Numbered from the stretch's first letter, positions 34,580-47,794 are shown. The stretch: DNA of 64,000 nucleotides from Coprococcus eutactus (GCF_025149915.1 NZ_CP102278.1:2745001-2809000); one strand, 5' to 3'. The notes: a model not told the origin generated them from the sequence alone. Numbers and translations: made by a program.

Positions 34580-35767
34580 TTACTCGATGATTGTAGCAAC
34601 ACGTCCTGATCCTACAGTACGTCCACCCTCACGGATAGCGAATGTAAGACCCTGGCTCATAGCGATTGGGTGGATGAGCTCGATTGTCATCTCTACGTTA
34701 TCACCAGGCATGCACATCTCTGTACCAGCTGGAAGGTTACATACACCTGTAACGTCTGTTGTTCTGAAGTAGAACTGTGGACGATAGTTGTTGAAGAATG
34801 GTGTATGACGACCACCCTCGTCCTTTGTCAGAACGTAAACCTGTGCTGTGAACTTTGTATGACATGTAATTGAACCTGGCTTACAAAGAACCTGTCCTCT
34901 TACGATATCCTCTCTCTTGATACCACGAAGAAGAGCACCGATGTTATCACCAGCCTGACCTTCATCAAGGAGCTTTCTGAACATCTCGATACCTGTTACT
35001 GTTGTCTTCTGGATCTCTGGCTTGATACCAACGATCTCAACTTCATCATTGAGGTGAATTACACCAGCCTCTACTCTACCAGTAGCAACTGTACCACGAC
35101 CTGTGATTGTGAATACGTCCTCTACAGGCATGATGAATGGCTTATCTGTATCTCTCTGTGGATCTGGAATATATGAATCAATTGTATCCATAAGCTCCAT
35201 GATCTTGTCTCCCCAAGGTCCCATTGGATCCTCAAGAGCCTTAAGAGCTGAACCCTTAACGATAGGACAATCATTGAATCCGTACTCCTCGAGCTGCTCT
35301 GTAACTTCCATCTCAACGAGCTCGATAAGCTCCTCATCATCTACCATATCACACTTGTTAAGGAATACAACGATGTAAGGAACACCAACCTGACGTGAAA
35401 GAAGGATATGCTCCTTTGTCTGAGCCATAACACCATCAGTAGCAGCAACAACAAGGATAGCACCATCCATCTGAGCTGCACCAGTGATCATGTTCTTAAC
35501 GTAATCAGCATGTCCTGGACAGTCAACGTGTGCGTAATGTCTCTTCTCTGTCTCGTACTCAACGTGAGCTGTAGAGATAGTGATACCTCTTTCTCTCTCC
35601 TCTGGAGCCTTATCAATGTTCTCGAAATCTGTAGCTGTGTTACCAGCAACTCTCTCTGAAAGAACCTTTGTGATAGCAGCTGTAAGAGTAGTCTTACCGT
35701 GGTCTACATGTCCGATTGTACCGATGTTACAATGTGGCTTACTTCTATTAAACTTTTCCTTTGCCAT
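34580..35767 (-). CDS. tuf: Elongation factor Tu
   Basis: 395 residues, full length. GHVDHGKT (P-loop), the switch region with RGITI, DCPGH, NKCD and the SALKAL guanine-contact motif are intact, followed by the two beta-barrel domains ending [20 protein letters not shown]-Tu brings aminoacyl-tRNA to the ribosome. It has its own promoter at 35823-35851 as well as probable read-through from fusA, and AAGGAGG precedes the ATG. Its last codons are the target-like sequence duplicated at 18276 and 25394. Confidence 0.98.
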   Translation of the reverse strand: MAKEKFNRSKPHCNIGTIGHVDHGKTTLTAAITKVLSERVAGNTATDFENIDKAPEERERGITISTAHVEYETEKRHYAHVDCPGHADYVKNMITGAAQMDGAILVVAATDGVMAQTKEHILLSRQVGVPYIVVFLNKCDMVDDEELIELVEMEVTEQLEEYGFNDCPIVKGSALKALEDPMGPWGDKIMELMDTIDSYIPDPQRDTDKPFIMPVEDVFTITGRGTVATGRVEAGVIHLNDEVEIVGIKPEIQKTTVTGIEMFRKLLDEGQAGDNIGALLRGIKREDIVRGQVLCKPGSITCHTKFTAQVYVLTKDEGGRHTPFFNNYRPQFYFRTTDVTGVCNLPAGTEMCMPGDNVEMTIELIHPIAMSQGLTFAIREGGRTVGSGRVATIIE

Positions 35768-35822
35768 GATATAAAATCCTCCTTAAATATTATACCCCAC
35801 GCGGGTTACTCGGCTAAAAATC

Positions 35823-35851
35823 ATTATATAGAAAATACTAGAGATTTTCAA
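35823..35851 (-). promoter_or_regulatory. tuf promoter
   Basis: Minus-strand TTGAAA (35846-35851), 17 bases, TATAAT (35823-35828), about 55 bases upstream of the tuf start; the leader carries a GC-rich ACCCGCGTGGGGT element. Confidence 0.8.
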
Positions 35852-35969
35852 CCATTTTTTATCTCTTTATACCAGCAGGCTGACGATGTGTAATCCTCAA
35901 CCTGCCAGCACATATTTTTTATTATTTATCTGACCTGAAAGACCAGGAAAATGTCTTTCGTCAAATATC

Positions 35970-38087
35970 TTACTTAGAATGCTCTGCGATAACCTTCTCC
36001 TGAATGCTCTTTGGACACTGAGCGTACTTCTCAAAGAACATTGAGTAGTTACCACGACCCTGTGTTGATGAACGAAGCTCTGTTGAGTATCCGAACATCT
36101 CTGCAAGTGGAACGAATGCTCTGACGATCTTACCACCGCCGATATCATCCATACCCTCGATCTGGCCTCTCTTAGCATTTAAGCTTCCGATTACATCACC
36201 GAGGTACTCCTCAGGCATTGTAACCTCAACCTTCATGATAGGCTCAAGAAGAACTGGGTCAGCCTTAGCCATAGCCTCCTTGAATGCCATAGAACCAGCG
36301 ATGTGGAATGCCATCTCTGATGAATCGACCTCATGGTATGATCCATCGTATACGTTAGCATGAACACCAAGTACTGGGTAGCCGCCAAGGATACCAGCCT
36401 TAGCTGCCTCTTCGATACCCTCTCCAACTGCTGGGATGTACTCCTTAGGAATAGCACCACCGACAACTGTTGACTCGAACTTGAATGTCTCCTCACCGTT
36501 AGGATCCATAGGCTCGAACTTAACCTTACAATGACCGTACTGTCCACGACCACCTGACTGCTTAGCATACTTGCTGTCGATATCAACTGGCTTTGTGAAT
36601 GTCTCCTTGTAAGCAACCTGAGGTGCACCAACGTTTGCCTCAACCTTGAACTCACGGAGAAGACGATCAACGATAACCTCAAGGTGAAGCTCACCCATTC
36701 CGGCAATGATTGTCTGTCCTGTCTCTTTGTCTGTATGAGCCTTGAATGTAGGATCCTCCTCAGCAAGCTTTGCGAGTGCCTCACCCATCTTACCCTGATC
36801 ATTCTTGGTCTTAGGCTCGATAGCAAGCTCGATAACTGGCTCTGGGAATTCCATTGACTCAAGGATAACTGGATGCTGCTCATCACAGATTGTGTCACCT
36901 GTAGTTGTAAGCTTGAAACCTACAGCAGCTGCGATATCTCCTGAGTAAACCTTATCAATCTCTTTACGAGCGTTGGCATGCATCTGTACGATACGTCCTA
37001 CACGCTCCTTCTTATCCTTTGTTGCATTCAGTACATATGAACCTGAGTTCAGTGTACCTGAGTAAACTCTGAAGAATGCAAGCTTTCCAACGAATGGATC
37101 TGTCATGATCTTGAATGCAAGAGCTGAGAATGGCTCATCATCTGATGAATGACGAACAACCTCGTTACCATCTGGATCAACACCTGTGATATCAGGGATA
37201 TCTGTTGGTGCTGGCATGTACTCGATAACACCATCAAGCATCTTCTGAACACCCTTGTTCTTGTAAGCTGAACCAAGGAATACAGGAACTGCCTCACATG
37301 CGATAGTTGCTCTACGAAGAACCTTCTTCATCTCATCGATTGATGGCTCCTCGCCCTCAAGGTACATCATCATTAAGTCGTCATCTAACTCGCAGATCTT
37401 CTCGACAAGGTTCTCATGCCACTTGTCTGCAAGCTCCTTAAGGTCATCAGGGATAGTTGTGATCTCGATGTCCTCGCCCTTATCATCTTTGTAGTAGTAT
37501 GCTTCCATCTCGAACAGATCGATCAGACCGATGAAGTCTGACTCTTTTCCGATAGGGATCTGTACTGGAATTGCATTCTTGCCCAGACGATCAATGATTG
37601 TCTGAACTGAGTAGAAAAAGTCTGCACCCATTTTATCCATCTTGTTGATGAATGCCATACGAGGTACATTGTATGTGTCAGCCTGACGCCATACGTTCTC
37701 TGACTGAGGCTCTACACCAGCCTTAGCATCAAATACACCTACAGCTCCGTCAAGTACACGAAGTGAACGCTCAACCTCAACAGTGAAGTCAACGTGTCCC
37801 GGAGTATCAATGATGTTGATTCTGTGCTCTAACGCGCCAGCCTTTGGTTTGTGATGATCCTCAAGTGTCCAGTGACATGTTGTAGCAGCTGAAGTAATTG
37901 TTATACCTCTCTCCTGCTCCTGCTCCATCCAGTCCATGGTAGCTGTACCGTCATGAGTATCACCAATCTTATAGTTAACACCAGTATAGTATAAGATACG
38001 CTCTGTAAGAGTTGTCTTACCTGCATCGATATGAGCCATAATACCAATGTTTCTTGTTCTGTCCAATGGATATTCTCTTCCAGCCAA
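35970..38087 (-). CDS. fusA: Elongation factor G
   Basis: 705 residues. N-terminal G domain with [26 protein letters not shown] and NKMDKMGAD, then the domains II-V typical of EF-G, including the C-terminal PTxxRGxxxG-like [12 protein letters not shown] segment. It drives translocation on the ribosome. It follows rpsG by 92 bases in the str cluster (rpsL-rpsG-fusA-tuf). AAAAGGAGGA precedes the start at 38087. Nothing unusual. Confidence 0.98.
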   Translation of the reverse strand: MAGREYPLDRTRNIGIMAHIDAGKTTLTERILYYTGVNYKIGDTHDGTATMDWMEQEQERGITITSAATTCHWTLEDHHKPKAGALEHRINIIDTPGHVDFTVEVERSLRVLDGAVGVFDAKAGVEPQSENVWRQADTYNVPRMAFINKMDKMGADFFYSVQTIIDRLGKNAIPVQIPIGKESDFIGLIDLFEMEAYYYKDDKGEDIEITTIPDDLKELADKWHENLVEKICELDDDLMMMYLEGEEPSIDEMKKVLRRATIACEAVPVFLGSAYKNKGVQKMLDGVIEYMPAPTDIPDITGVDPDGNEVVRHSSDDEPFSALAFKIMTDPFVGKLAFFRVYSGTLNSGSYVLNATKDKKERVGRIVQMHANARKEIDKVYSGDIAAAVGFKLTTTGDTICDEQHPVILESMEFPEPVIELAIEPKTKNDQGKMGEALAKLAEEDPTFKAHTDKETGQTIIAGMGELHLEVIVDRLLREFKVEANVGAPQVAYKETFTKPVDIDSKYAKQSGGRGQYGHCKVKFEPMDPNGEETFKFESTVVGGAIPKEYIPAVGEGIEEAAKAGILGGYPVLGVHANVYDGSYHEVDSSEMAFHIAGSMAFKEAMAKADPVLLEPIMKVEVTMPEEYLGDVIGSLNAKRGQIEGMDDIGGGKIVRAFVPLAEMFGYSTELRSSTQGRGNYSMFFEKYAQCPKSIQEKVIAEHSK

Positions 38088-38179
38088 CGGATTGTCCTCC
38101 TTTTGCTAATTTTCGTAACACATCTATTGTGTCCCATATACACATAAGCATGCATGCAAATGCATTCTCACACAGATAA

Positions 38180-38650
38180 TTAGAATCTGTAGTGAGCGAA
38201 TGCCTTGTTTGCCTCTGCCATCTTGTGCATGTCTTCTTTTCTCTTTACAGATGCGCCTGTGTTGTTAGCTGCATCCATGATCTCCTTCGCAAGTCTCTCT
38301 TCCATAGTCTTCTCACTTCTTGCACGTGAGAAAGCTGTTAACCAACGAAGTCCGAGAGCCTGTCTTCTGTCAGGTCTTACATCGATAGGTACCTGATATG
38401 TTGCACCACCGATACGTCTAGCCTTAACCTCGAGGAGTGGCATGATGTTGTTCATAGCCTCTTCGAATACCTCTAATGCAGGCTTACCAGTCTCTTCTGC
38501 GATACGATCAAATGCACCGTAGACGATCTTCTGTGCTACACCCTTCTTACCATCTAACATAATGTTGTTGATAAGCTTTGTAACGACCTTATTGTTGTAA
38601 ATTGGATCCGCTAATACGTCTCTCTTTGCGATATGTCCTTTACGTGGCAC
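38180..38650 (-). CDS. rpsG: 30S ribosomal protein S7
   Basis: 156 residues, starting [20 protein letters not shown], with the conserved [20 protein letters not shown] and the C-terminal [15 protein letters not shown]. It nucleates assembly of the 30S head and represses str operons in some bacteria. AGGAGGGAAG lies before the start. The 166-base gap to rpsL is AT-rich. Confidence 0.98.
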   Translation of the reverse strand: MPRKGHIAKRDVLADPIYNNKVVTKLINNIMLDGKKGVAQKIVYGAFDRIAEETGKPALEVFEEAMNNIMPLLEVKARRIGGATYQVPIDVRPDRRQALGLRWLTAFSRARSEKTMEERLAKEIMDAANNTGASVKRKEDMHKMAEANKAFAHYRF

Positions 38651-38816
38651 GGTTCTTCCCTCCTTAATTATTTATTAAATCTTCGGTACTCACATTCTCT
38701 CTATAATTATGGAATGTGTTCGTGCTGTTATCTGTCTTAATTGTTTCTATCTGAATTATTATCTATATAAAAACATGACCTTACCAGCACAAATTAGAAT
38801 TGTGTTCTAGCATGTT

Positions 38817-39236
38817 TTATTTTGCATCCTTAGGACGCTTTGCACCATACTTTGAACGAGCCTGACGTCTCTTTGCTACACCTGCTGTATCAAGAGTACC
38901 TCTGATGATATGGTATCTTGTACCAGGTAAGTCCTTTACTCTTCCACCACGGATAAGTACAACGCTATGCTCCTGAAGGTTATGACCCTCACCTGGGATA
39001 TAACTTGTTACTTCGATTCCGTTTGAAAGACGTACTCTGGCGATCTTTCTAAGAGCTGAGTTAGGCTTCTTAGGAGTAGCTGTCTTAACTGCTGTACAAA
39101 CTCCTCTCTTCTGTGGTGAGCTTGTCTCTACTGGCTTCTTCTTGAGTGAGTTGAAACTTCTCTGAAGAGCTGGTGCAGTTGACTTCTTCTCTACTGTCTG
39201 TCTTCCTTTTCTAACTAACTGGTTAAATGTTGGCAT
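38817..39236 (-). CDS. rpsL: 30S ribosomal protein S12
   Basis: 139 residues: [61 protein letters not shown]. The two lysines linked to streptomycin resistance in other bacteria (in TPKKPNS and GRVKDLPG) are wild type, so no classic rpsL resistance is visible. It is the first gene of the str cluster, with its own promoter. GGAGGTG precedes the start. Confidence 0.98.
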   Translation of the reverse strand: MPTFNQLVRKGRQTVEKKSTAPALQRSFNSLKKKPVETSSPQKRGVCTAVKTATPKKPNSALRKIARVRLSNGIEVTSYIPGEGHNLQEHSVVLIRGGRVKDLPGTRYHIIRGTLDTAGVAKRRQARSKYGAKRPKDAK

Positions 39237-39264
39237 GTTTTCACCTCCTGTATATAAACTTAAA

Positions 39265-39300
39265 AATGATAAAGCATGTTTTTACGCATGCTTTATCATT
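39265..39300 (-). terminator. Palindrome: TetR-gene terminator overlapping the rpsL promoter
   Basis: AATGATAAAGCATG and CATGCTTTATCATT pair perfectly across eight bases and are followed by TTTTAAG on the minus strand. It lies between the TetR-gene stop and the rpsL start. The -10 of the rpsL promoter (TATAAT) shares its outer edge. Confidence 0.65.
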
Positions 39301-39326
39301 ATATAGTCGTGTATTTTCTCTGTCAA
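39298..39326 (-). promoter_or_regulatory. rpsL (str operon) promoter
   Basis: TTGACA at 39321-39326, 17 bases, TATAAT at 39298-39303 on the minus strand: a perfect consensus promoter, about 60 bases upstream of rpsL. Confidence 0.85.
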
Positions 39327-39417
39327 GCATTTATTTTGCAATTTTCACCTGCATTTTTATTCAACAATATCTATCGTCTTTTGCCCTTTTCTGCTGATAT
39401 TGCCTTTTAATATATTC

Positions 39418-39951
39418 TTATTTGTTAATTACAAATTCCAGATATGCGTTTACATCCCGTTCTATCTTATCCGCATCAAACTTCTCATATCCTGCATTTA
39501 CAAGGAATGCCTTGCCAAGTATATAGTCCTTCATTGCCCGATCTACTTTTTCCGCCTGATCTCCACCGACTCCGTATATCTCTTTCAGCATTTCCGAATT
39601 CCATTTATTGTCCAGCATCTCCATGCCTCTGGAATTGTCTGCCACAAAATGTCTGAACAAAACCCTTTCCTCATCGGCATACCGGCATATTTCGATTCCT
39701 TGCTTTGCATACCCAGCATTTTCCTGTTTGCCAACCGTACTGACCAGTTCTGCAAATGCATCATTCATGCGCTGCGTAGTGATCTCAATAACCTTGCTCA
39801 TTCCACTGAAATTCTCATATATAGGCTGAGTTGAGCATGATGCAGCAACAGCCAGTCTTCTGGCGCTCAAAGATGCAAGTCCCTCTCTTCTTACAAGGTC
39901 ATATGCTGCATTAAGCAAGCACTCATTATCTATCTTTTTGATAGCAGCCAT
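39418..39951 (-). CDS. TetR-family transcriptional regulator
   Basis: 177 residues. The HTH segment (CLLNAAYDLVRREGLASLSARRLAVAASCSTQPIYENFSG, residues about 11-50) is a standard TetR_N domain; the helical remainder has no close family I can name. ATG at 39951 is chosen; the GTG at 39960 is an alternative. It lies alone between rpoC and rpsL with terminators on both sides, so its target is probably elsewhere. Confidence 0.82.
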   Translation of the reverse strand: MAAIKKIDNECLLNAAYDLVRREGLASLSARRLAVAASCSTQPIYENFSGMSKVIEITTQRMNDAFAELVSTVGKQENAGYAKQGIEICRYADEERVLFRHFVADNSRGMEMLDNKWNSEMLKEIYGVGGDQAEKVDRAMKDYILGKAFLVNAGYEKFDADKIERDVNAYLEFVINK

Positions 39952-40005
39952 ACAATTCACCCATTTCTTTCTATATCTATTATTTTATAGTATCCATTAT
40001 TTCAT

Positions 40006-40078
40006 AAAAAAGAGCCCGGTATACTTTAACACATACAGGCAATCTATATGTCTGCACATGTATCAATATACCGGACTC
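40006..40078 (-). terminator. Terminator of rpoBC
   Basis: GAGTCCGGTATA and TATACCGGGCTC form the outer stem on the minus strand, with an inner ACATGTGCAGAC/TGTATGT-type hairpin, followed by TTTTTTATG. It lies 38 bases after the rpoC stop. Confidence 0.85.
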
Positions 40079-40115
40079 CCCTCGTATCCTTTATATCAGA
40101 TATCTATTGTGTGGA

Positions 40116-43100
40116 TTACTCATCCTCGCTAACACCTGCGCCAACTGGCTGAGAATTGTTAAATTCATCTGCAACGATATCGTCCTCTGCATCAAGTTCA
40201 TCAAAGACCTTTGCCTCTGTATTGACACCATCTATATCGCTGTAATCATCATCTTCTTCATCATCAAAGAAATCAAGTTCTTCCATCTCTGTGTCAAGCT
40301 TTACTGAGCGGTATCTCTTCATACCTGTACCAGCAGGTATAAGCTTACCGATAAGAACATTCTCCTTAAGGCCAACCAGTGGATCCACCTTGCTCTTTAT
40401 TGCAGCATCTGTAAGAACCTTTGTTGTCTCCTGGAATGAAGCGGCTGACATAAATGAATCAGTTGCTAATGATGCCTTTGTTATTCCAAGCATTATCTGT
40501 GTTCCTGTTGCAGGTTCCTTACCCTCGGCAATAAGTGCTTCGTTTGTATCCTCAAACTCAAGAAGATTTGCCTGAGTTCCTGGCAGATAATCTGAATCAC
40601 CCGGCTCATCAATAATGATCTTCTTCAGCATCTGTCTAACAATAATCTCTATATGCTTGTCATTGATCTCAACACCCTGAAGTCTGTAAACCTTCTGAAC
40701 CTCTCGGAGCATGTAATCCTGAACTGCACGAACACCCTTGATCTTAAGAATATCATGCGGATTTACTGAACCCTCTGTGAGCTCATCTCCAGCCTCAAGA
40801 ACCTGATCATCGAGAACCTTGATTCTTGAACCATAAGGTATGAGATATGCCTTCGACTCACCTGTCTCGTCGTTTGTTATAATGATCTCTCTCTTCTTCT
40901 TGTTGTCGCGGAGCTGTACCTTTCCACCGAACTCTGCAATGATTGCAAGTCCCTTTGGCTTTCTTGCCTCAAAGAGCTCCTCAACTCTAGGAAGACCCTG
41001 TGTGATATCACCACCAGCAACACCACCTGTATGGAATGTTCTCATTGTAAGCTGTGTACCAGGCTCTCCGATTGACTGAGCTGCTATGATTCCTACGGAC
41101 TCACCAACCTGAACAGGGAGACCTGTTGCCATGTTGGCACCATAACACTTAGCACATACACCAAGGTGTGACTTACATGTGAGGACTGTTCTGATCTTGA
41201 TCTTTGCGTCAAGTCTTACCTTTCTCTCTCCATTTTCGTCTGTAACTGTAAATGGAACACCATTTGAATCAACACCCTTGTTAACAATGAGTTCTGCTCT
41301 CTTTGCTGTAACCATGTGGTTTATCTTGACGAGCATATTACCTTCTGCGTCATACACTGACTCAGCAAGATACCTTCCGGTAATTCTCTCCTGGAATTCC
41401 TCGATCATTTCCTTTCCTTCTCTGAAGGCTTCTATGACCATTCCTGGGATTTCTTTTCTTCCTATGCTACAGTCAGGCTCTCTGATGATAAGATCCTGTG
41501 ATACATCAACAAGTCGTCTTGTCAGATATCCAGAATCGGCTGTACGAAGAGCTGTATCTGAAAGTCCCTTACGTGCTCCATGAGCTGAGATAAAGTACTC
41601 CAGAACGTCAAGTCCCTCACGGAAGTTTGACTTGATAGGAAGTTCGATAGTTCTACCTGTTGTATCAGCCATCAGTCCTCGCATACCTGCAAGCTGCTTT
41701 ATCTGCTGGTTAGAACCACGGGCTCCTGAATCTGCCATCATAAATATGTTATTGTATTTATCAAGACCGGCAAACAGGAGCTCCTGAAGATGCTTATCAG
41801 CTGCCTCCCAGACCTTAACTACTGCCTGGTATCTCTCTTCCTCAGTACCCATACCACGTCTGAATCTCTTTGTTATCTCGTCAACGCGCTTCTGTGCATC
41901 ATCAAGAATATCTTTCTTCTCATCAGGCACCTTCATATCAGAAATTGAAACTGATATAGCACCTCTTGTAGAGAACTTATAACCTATAGCCTTTACATCA
42001 TCAAGCACTTCTGCAGTCTTTGTTGCGCCATGTGTGTTGATACACTTGTCAAGTATTGGCTTAAGCTGCTTCTTACCTACAGTCTTCTCTATCTCAAGAC
42101 GAAGAGCATTCTCAGGTGTGCTTCTGTCTACAAAACCGAGATCCTGTGGGATTATCTCATTAAAGAGCATCTTACCAAGGGTGGTATCTATAACACCTGT
42201 AATCTCCTGTCCTTCATATTCTACTGTCCTTCTCACATGAATCTTGCTGTGAAGAGTGATAACTTTATTCTCATACGCAAGAATTGCTTCATTCTTGGAC
42301 TTGAAGTACTTGCCCTCACCAATCTCACCATCTTTATCCAGGGTAAGATAATATATACCAAGTATCATATCCTGTGAAGGAACCGCAACTGTTGCACCAT
42401 CTGATGGCTTCAGAAGGTTGTTAGGGGAGAGCAGAAGGAATCTACACTCTGCCTGAGCCTCTACTGTAAGTGGAAGATGAACAGCCATCTGATCTCCATC
42501 GAAATCAGCGTTGAACGCTGTACATACAAGCGGGTGAAGCTTTATAGCCTTACCACCTACAAGCACTGGCTCAAATGCCTGAATTCCAAGTCTGTGGAGT
42601 GTAGGGGCACGGTTAAGCATAACCGGGTGCTCCTTGATGACATCCTCGAGGATGTCCCAAACCTGTGGCTCAAGTTTCTCTACCATCTTCTTGGCCTGCT
42701 TGATATTATTTGCCTTACCTGTAGCTGTAAGTTCTTTCATAACGAATGGCTTGAACAGTTCTATTGCCATCTCCTTAGGGAGACCACACTGATATATCTT
42801 AAGCTCTGGTCCTACTACGATAACTGAACGTCCTGAATAGTCAACACGCTTACCGAGAAGGTTCTGACGGAAACGACCCTGCTTACCCTTGAGCATCTCC
42901 GAAAGTGACTTGAGTGCTCTGTTTCCAGGACCTGTTACCGCACGGCCACGACGACCGTTATCTATGAGAGCATCAACTGCTTCCTGCAGCATTCTCTTCT
43001 CATTTCTGACAATTATCTCTGGAGCCCCAAGATCAAGGAGTCTTCTAAGACGGTTGTTTCTGTTTATTATTCTTCTGTAAAGGTCATTGAGATCTGATGT

Positions 43101-43883
43101 GGCAAATCTTCCACCCTCGAGCTGTACCATAGGTCTGATATCCGGTGGGATAACAGGGATAACGTTCATAATCATCCACTCTGGTCTATTCTCTGAAGTT
43201 CTAAATGCCTCCATAACCTCAAGTCTCTTTATGATCCTTGTTCTCTTCTGTCCGCTACAAGTCTCAAGCTCCTTCTTAAGCTCCTCGCTCTCTTTATCTA
43301 GATCAATAGCCATAAGAAGCTTCTGTATAGCCTCAGCACCCATCTCTGCTACGAATGAACCAAATCCATACTCTTTCTCTGCATCTCTATACTCCTGCTC
43401 ATTGAGGATCTGCTTGTATGCAAGTGGAGTATCCTTTGGATCTGTAACTATATATGATGAGAAGTAGAGAACCTTCTCAAGGATTCTTGGAGAGATATCC
43501 AGTATCAGTCCCATACGGCTAGGTATTCCCTTGAAATACCAGATATGTGAAACTGGAGCAGCAAGCTCGATATGTCCCATACGCTCTCTACGAACGCTAG
43601 ACTTTGTTACCTCTACGCCACACTTGTCACACACAACGCCCTTAAATCTGATCTTCTTGTACTTTCCACAGTTACACTCCCAATCCTTCTGCGGTCCAAA
43701 TATCTTCTCGCAGAACAGGCCATCCTTCTCCGGCTTAAGTGTTCTGTAGTTAATAGTCTCTGGGCGTTTTACCTCGCCGTGAGACCACTCTCTTATCTTT
43801 TCAGGAGATGCAAGTCCGATTTTTATTGCGTCAAAGTTCAATGACTTTTCCTGTTCTGTATTGTCTACATTGTATTCTGGCAT
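40116..43883 (-). CDS. rpoC: RNA polymerase beta' subunit
   Basis: 1255 residues. Zinc-binding CNCGKY...CDKCGVEV near the N-terminus, the catalytic [14 protein letters not shown] (about residue 460), the second zinc site [13 protein letters not shown] and the trigger-loop [16 protein letters not shown] are all present. The acidic C-terminal tail ([19 protein letters not shown]) is longer than in Bacillus, as often seen in Clostridia. It follows rpoB by 17 bases. Confidence 0.98.
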   Translation of the reverse strand: MPEYNVDNTEQEKSLNFDAIKIGLASPEKIREWSHGEVKRPETINYRTLKPEKDGLFCEKIFGPQKDWECNCGKYKKIRFKGVVCDKCGVEVTKSSVRRERMGHIELAAPVSHIWYFKGIPSRMGLILDISPRILEKVLYFSSYIVTDPKDTPLAYKQILNEQEYRDAEKEYGFGSFVAEMGAEAIQKLLMAIDLDKESEELKKELETCSGQKRTRIIKRLEVMEAFRTSENRPEWMIMNVIPVIPPDIRPMVQLEGGRFATSDLNDLYRRIINRNNRLRRLLDLGAPEIIVRNEKRMLQEAVDALIDNGRRGRAVTGPGNRALKSLSEMLKGKQGRFRQNLLGKRVDYSGRSVIVVGPELKIYQCGLPKEMAIELFKPFVMKELTATGKANNIKQAKKMVEKLEPQVWDILEDVIKEHPVMLNRAPTLHRLGIQAFEPVLVGGKAIKLHPLVCTAFNADFDGDQMAVHLPLTVEAQAECRFLLLSPNNLLKPSDGATVAVPSQDMILGIYYLTLDKDGEIGEGKYFKSKNEAILAYENKVITLHSKIHVRRTVEYEGQEITGVIDTTLGKMLFNEIIPQDLGFVDRSTPENALRLEIEKTVGKKQLKPILDKCINTHGATKTAEVLDDVKAIGYKFSTRGAISVSISDMKVPDEKKDILDDAQKRVDEITKRFRRGMGTEEERYQAVVKVWEAADKHLQELLFAGLDKYNNIFMMADSGARGSNQQIKQLAGMRGLMADTTGRTIELPIKSNFREGLDVLEYFISAHGARKGLSDTALRTADSGYLTRRLVDVSQDLIIREPDCSIGRKEIPGMVIEAFREGKEMIEEFQERITGRYLAESVYDAEGNMLVKINHMVTAKRAELIVNKGVDSNGVPFTVTDENGERKVRLDAKIKIRTVLTCKSHLGVCAKCYGANMATGLPVQVGESVGIIAAQSIGEPGTQLTMRTFHTGGVAGGDITQGLPRVEELFEARKPKGLAIIAEFGGKVQLRDNKKKREIIITNDETGESKAYLIPYGSRIKVLDDQVLEAGDELTEGSVNPHDILKIKGVRAVQDYMLREVQKVYRLQGVEINDKHIEIIVRQMLKKIIIDEPGDSDYLPGTQANLLEFEDTNEALIAEGKEPATGTQIMLGITKASLATDSFMSAASFQETTKVLTDAAIKSKVDPLVGLKENVLIGKLIPAGTGMKRYRSVKLDTEMEELDFFDDEEDDDYSDIDGVNTEAKVFDELDAEDDIVADEFNNSQPVGAGVSEDE

Positions 43884-43900
43884 CTTACAAAGCTCCTTTC

Positions 43901-46900
43901 TTATTCTTCATCATCCACAAAATCTGAATCGACGTCATCATTCATATCCGCTTCGTCAACCTCTGAGAATCCGTTGGCCTCAAGTTCAGCAGCATCATCG
44001 CCTCTGAATATCTCGGGTGCCTCCGTCTCCTCTGAATCATCTCTGTCTGACGATCTGTCGCTGAGAAGCCTCTTGATACTTGGATTGTAATCGTATGCTT
44101 CCATAGTCTCGCTGAGATCTACTTCTACCATCTTCTTATTACCATCCTCATCATCTTCCTCTCTGACAACTCTTACATCAAGTCCGAGTGCCTGGAACTC
44201 CTTGAGAAGAACCTTGAACGACTCAGGAACTCCTGGTGCAGGTATGTTCTCGCCCTTGATGATAGCCTCATATGTCTTCACACGTCCGATAACATCATCA
44301 GACTTAACTGTCAGAATCTCCTGCAGTGTATATGAAGCACCATAAGCCTCAAGAGCCCAAACCTCCATCTCTCCAAATCTCTGTCCACCGAACTGAGCTT
44401 TACCACCCAGTGGCTGCTGTGTTACGAGTGAGTACGGACCAGTTGAACGAGCGTGGATCTTATCGTCAACCAAATGGTGCAGTTTGAGATAATGCATGTA
44501 ACCAATAGTTACAGGTGCATCAAAGTTCTCTCCTGTTCTACCATCGCGGAGCTGAACCTTACCTGTTCTGTTGATAGGTACACCCTTCCACTCTGCTCTG
44601 TGATCTCTATTCTTGTAAAGGAAGTCCATAACTTCCGGTTTTACTGTATCCTTGTACTTGGCCTCAAAGTCTTCCCAAGTACCATTTGCATAGTCATTTG
44701 CCATCTCCAGTGTATCCATGATGTCAAACTCGGTTGCACCGTTGAATACCGGAGTCGATACCTTGAAGCCAAGGACCTGTGAAGCAAGCCCAAGATGTAT
44801 CTCAAGAACCTGTCCGATATTCATTCGTGAAGGAACACCCAGTGGATTAAGCACAATATCAAGAGGACGACCATTTGGAAGGAATGGCATATCCTCAACA
44901 GGGAGCACTCGTGAAACTACACCCTTGTTACCATGACGACCAGCCATCTTATCTCCGACCTGTATCTTTCTCTTCTGTGCTATATAAACTCGAACCTTCT
45001 TGTCTACACCTGCCGGAAGATCATCTCCGTCAGCACGTGTAAATACCTTTGCATCTATAACTATACCGAACGCTCCGTGTGGAACCTTCAGTGATGTATC
45101 TCTTACCTCTCTTGCCTTCTCACCAAAGATAGCACGAAGAAGTCTCTCCTCTGCTGTGAGCTCTGTCTCTCCCTTCGGAGTTACCTTACCGACAAGAATA
45201 TCACCGGCACGAACCTCAGCACCGATTCTGATGATACCATTCTCATCAAGATCCTTGAGAACGTCATTTGAAAGTCCTGCAAGATCTCTTGTGATCTCTT
45301 CCTTACCAAGCTTTGTATCACGAGCCTCACACTCGTACTTCTCGATATGGATAGATGTATATACATCATCTCTTACAAGTCTCTCGCTGAGAAGAACCGC
45401 ATCCTCGTAGTTGTAACCTTCCCATGTCATAAATCCGATAAGAGGGTTCTTACCAAGTGCGATCTCTCCACCTGATGTTGAAGGACCATCAGCAATAACA
45501 TCTCCAGCCTTGACATGGTCGCCCTTGAACACGATAGGTCTCTGGTTCATACAGTTACCCTGATTGCTTCGTGCAAACTTAATAACATGGTATACATCCT
45601 TTTTGCCATCCTCATCTGCTCTTATACAGATTTCCGTGCTGTTTGAATACTCAACAACACCATCTCTCTTGGCAACTACGCAGACACCTGAATCAACAGC
45701 TGCCTTTGCCTCCATTCCTGTTCCAACCACAGCTGACTCTGTCATCATAAGAGGAACCGCCTGACGCTGCATGTTAGATCCCATAAGGGCACGGTTAGCA
45801 TCATCGTTCTGTAAGAAAGGAATCATAGATGTAGCAACTGAGAATACCATCTTAGGTGATACATCCATAAGGTCTACCTTGGACTTAGGGAACTCGGTCG
45901 TATCAGCTCTAAATCTACCTGATACGTTGTTTCTTACAAAATGTCCGTCGGCATCTATAGGCTCATTAGCCTGTACTACTCTGTATCTGTCTTCCTCATC
46001 AGCCGTGAGATATACTACCTCGTCAGTTACTACAGGATTCTTAGGATCTGTCTTGTCAAGTCTTCTGTATGGAGCCTCAACAAAACCATACTCGTTGATA
46101 CGCGCATATGTAGCCAGCGAGTTGATAAGTCCGATGTTAGGTCCCTCAGGGGTCTCGATAGGACACATTCTACCGTAATGTGTATAGTGTACATCTCGAA
46201 CCTCGAATCCGGCTCTATCTCGTGAAAGTCCACCAGGGCCAAGGGCTGAAAGTCTTCTCTTGTGAGTCAGCTCCGACAGAGGGTTATTCTGATCCATAAA
46301 CTGTGACAGCTGTGAACTTCCGAAAAACTCCTTAACTGCAGCTGTTACAGGCTTGATATTTATAAGGGACTGAGGTGTTATAGACTCAGCATCCTGTGTT
46401 GTCATTCTCTCTCTTACGACTCTCTCAAGTCTTGAAAGACCGATTCTGTACTGGTTCTGAAGAAGTTCTCCAACCGCTCTGATACGTCTGTTGCCCAGAT
46501 GATCGATATCATCATCAAATCCAATGCCATACTCAAGATGAATATTGTAGTTGATAGATGCAAATATATCTTCCTTTGTGATGTGCTTTGGCACAAGGTC
46601 TGACATATCGCGCTCAACTGCAGCCTTCAGCTTCTCTGTGTCATCACCATATTCCTCAAGGAGTCCCTCAAGAACCGGATAGTATACACGCTCAACTATG
46701 CCCAGCTCAGCAGGGTCAAAGTCAACATAATTTGCTATATTAACCATCATATTGGAAAGAACCTTCACGTTTCTCTCCTCAGTCTGGATCATTACATATG
46801 GAACTGCAGCATCCTGAATTGTGTCAGCAAGCTCCTCTGATACTACTGTACCTGCCTCAGCTATAACCTCTCCTGTGCTAGGATCGATAGCATCCTCAGC

Positions 46901-47794
46901 CAGCACATGTCCTGCAATGCGGGCCTTAAGGGCAAGCTTCTTGTTGAACTTATAACGTCCAACCTTGGCGAGATCGTATCTTCTAGCATCAAAGAACATG
47001 GCATTGATAAGGCTCTCTGCATTCTCCACTACCGAAGGCTCGTCTGGTCTGATCTTCTTGTAAAGTTCAACTACACCCTCTGAGTATGACTTTGCAGGAT
47101 CCTTGTTAAGGCTCTCCATGATCTTTGGCTCCTCGCCAAACAAATCTATGATCTCCTGATCTGTTCCAAGACCAAGTGCACGGATAAGAACAGTTACTGG
47201 TACTTTTCTAGTTCTATCAACACGGACATAGAATACATCGTTGGAATCAGTCTCGTACTCCAGCCATGCACCTCTGTTCGGAATAACTGTACATGCATAC
47301 AGCTTCTTACCAACCTTATCATGAGTTATATCATAGTAGATACCAGGTGAACGAACCAACTGGCTGACTATAACTCGCTCTGCACCATTGATAACGAATG
47401 TTCCTGTCTCTGTCATAAGCGGAAGATCACCCATGAAGATCTCATATTCCGGCATATCCGGAGCATCCTTCACCCTGAGTCTAACCTTAACTCTGAGTGG
47501 AGCTGCATATGTTGCATCTCTCTCCTTGCATTCCTCGATACTGTACTTCAAGTCATTCTTGCAGAACTGAAAATCTACAAATTCAAGACTATACTGACCA
47601 GAGTAATCAGTGATTGGAGAAATATCCCTAAATGCTTCCCTCAGACCGTCAGTTAAGAACCAATTGTATGAATTCTTCTGAACCTCAATGAAGTTAGGCA
47701 TATCCAGGACGTCCTTCTGCTTCGCATAGCTCATTCTGTAGCCTTTTCCAGACTTGACAGGACTAATTCTGTTCTTTTCCATCGACACATTCAC
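43901..47794 (-). CDS. rpoB: RNA polymerase beta subunit
   Basis: 1297 residues. The rifampicin region [20 protein letters not shown] then [13 protein letters not shown] has wild-type D, H and S positions, so no classic rifampicin resistance is expected. The [17 protein letters not shown] and [15 protein letters not shown] active-site segments are intact. AAGGGGTGA lies just before the ATG at 47794; an in-frame ATG four codons later is possible. The acidic tail matches the one on RpoC. Confidence 0.98.
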   Translation of the reverse strand: MNVSMEKNRISPVKSGKGYRMSYAKQKDVLDMPNFIEVQKNSYNWFLTDGLREAFRDISPITDYSGQYSLEFVDFQFCKNDLKYSIEECKERDATYAAPLRVKVRLRVKDAPDMPEYEIFMGDLPLMTETGTFVINGAERVIVSQLVRSPGIYYDITHDKVGKKLYACTVIPNRGAWLEYETDSNDVFYVRVDRTRKVPVTVLIRALGLGTDQEIIDLFGEEPKIMESLNKDPAKSYSEGVVELYKKIRPDEPSVVENAESLINAMFFDARRYDLAKVGRYKFNKKLALKARIAGHVLAEDAIDPSTGEVIAEAGTVVSEELADTIQDAAVPYVMIQTEERNVKVLSNMMVNIANYVDFDPAELGIVERVYYPVLEGLLEEYGDDTEKLKAAVERDMSDLVPKHITKEDIFASINYNIHLEYGIGFDDDIDHLGNRRIRAVGELLQNQYRIGLSRLERVVRERMTTQDAESITPQSLINIKPVTAAVKEFFGSSQLSQFMDQNNPLSELTHKRRLSALGPGGLSRDRAGFEVRDVHYTHYGRMCPIETPEGPNIGLINSLATYARINEYGFVEAPYRRLDKTDPKNPVVTDEVVYLTADEEDRYRVVQANEPIDADGHFVRNNVSGRFRADTTEFPKSKVDLMDVSPKMVFSVATSMIPFLQNDDANRALMGSNMQRQAVPLMMTESAVVGTGMEAKAAVDSGVCVVAKRDGVVEYSNSTEICIRADEDGKKDVYHVIKFARSNQGNCMNQRPIVFKGDHVKAGDVIADGPSTSGGEIALGKNPLIGFMTWEGYNYEDAVLLSERLVRDDVYTSIHIEKYECEARDTKLGKEEITRDLAGLSNDVLKDLDENGIIRIGAEVRAGDILVGKVTPKGETELTAEERLLRAIFGEKAREVRDTSLKVPHGAFGIVIDAKVFTRADGDDLPAGVDKKVRVYIAQKRKIQVGDKMAGRHGNKGVVSRVLPVEDMPFLPNGRPLDIVLNPLGVPSRMNIGQVLEIHLGLASQVLGFKVSTPVFNGATEFDIMDTLEMANDYANGTWEDFEAKYKDTVKPEVMDFLYKNRDHRAEWKGVPINRTGKVQLRDGRTGENFDAPVTIGYMHYLKLHHLVDDKIHARSTGPYSLVTQQPLGGKAQFGGQRFGEMEVWALEAYGASYTLQEILTVKSDDVIGRVKTYEAIIKGENIPAPGVPESFKVLLKEFQALGLDVRVVREEDDEDGNKKMVEVDLSETMEAYDYNPSIKRLLSDRSSDRDDSEETEAPEIFRGDDAAELEANGFSEVDEADMNDDVDSDFVDDEE

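Noticed and set aside
43901..47794. Rifampicin- or streptomycin-resistance mutations in rpoB/rpsL
   Set aside because: The usual resistance positions carry wild-type residues in both proteins.
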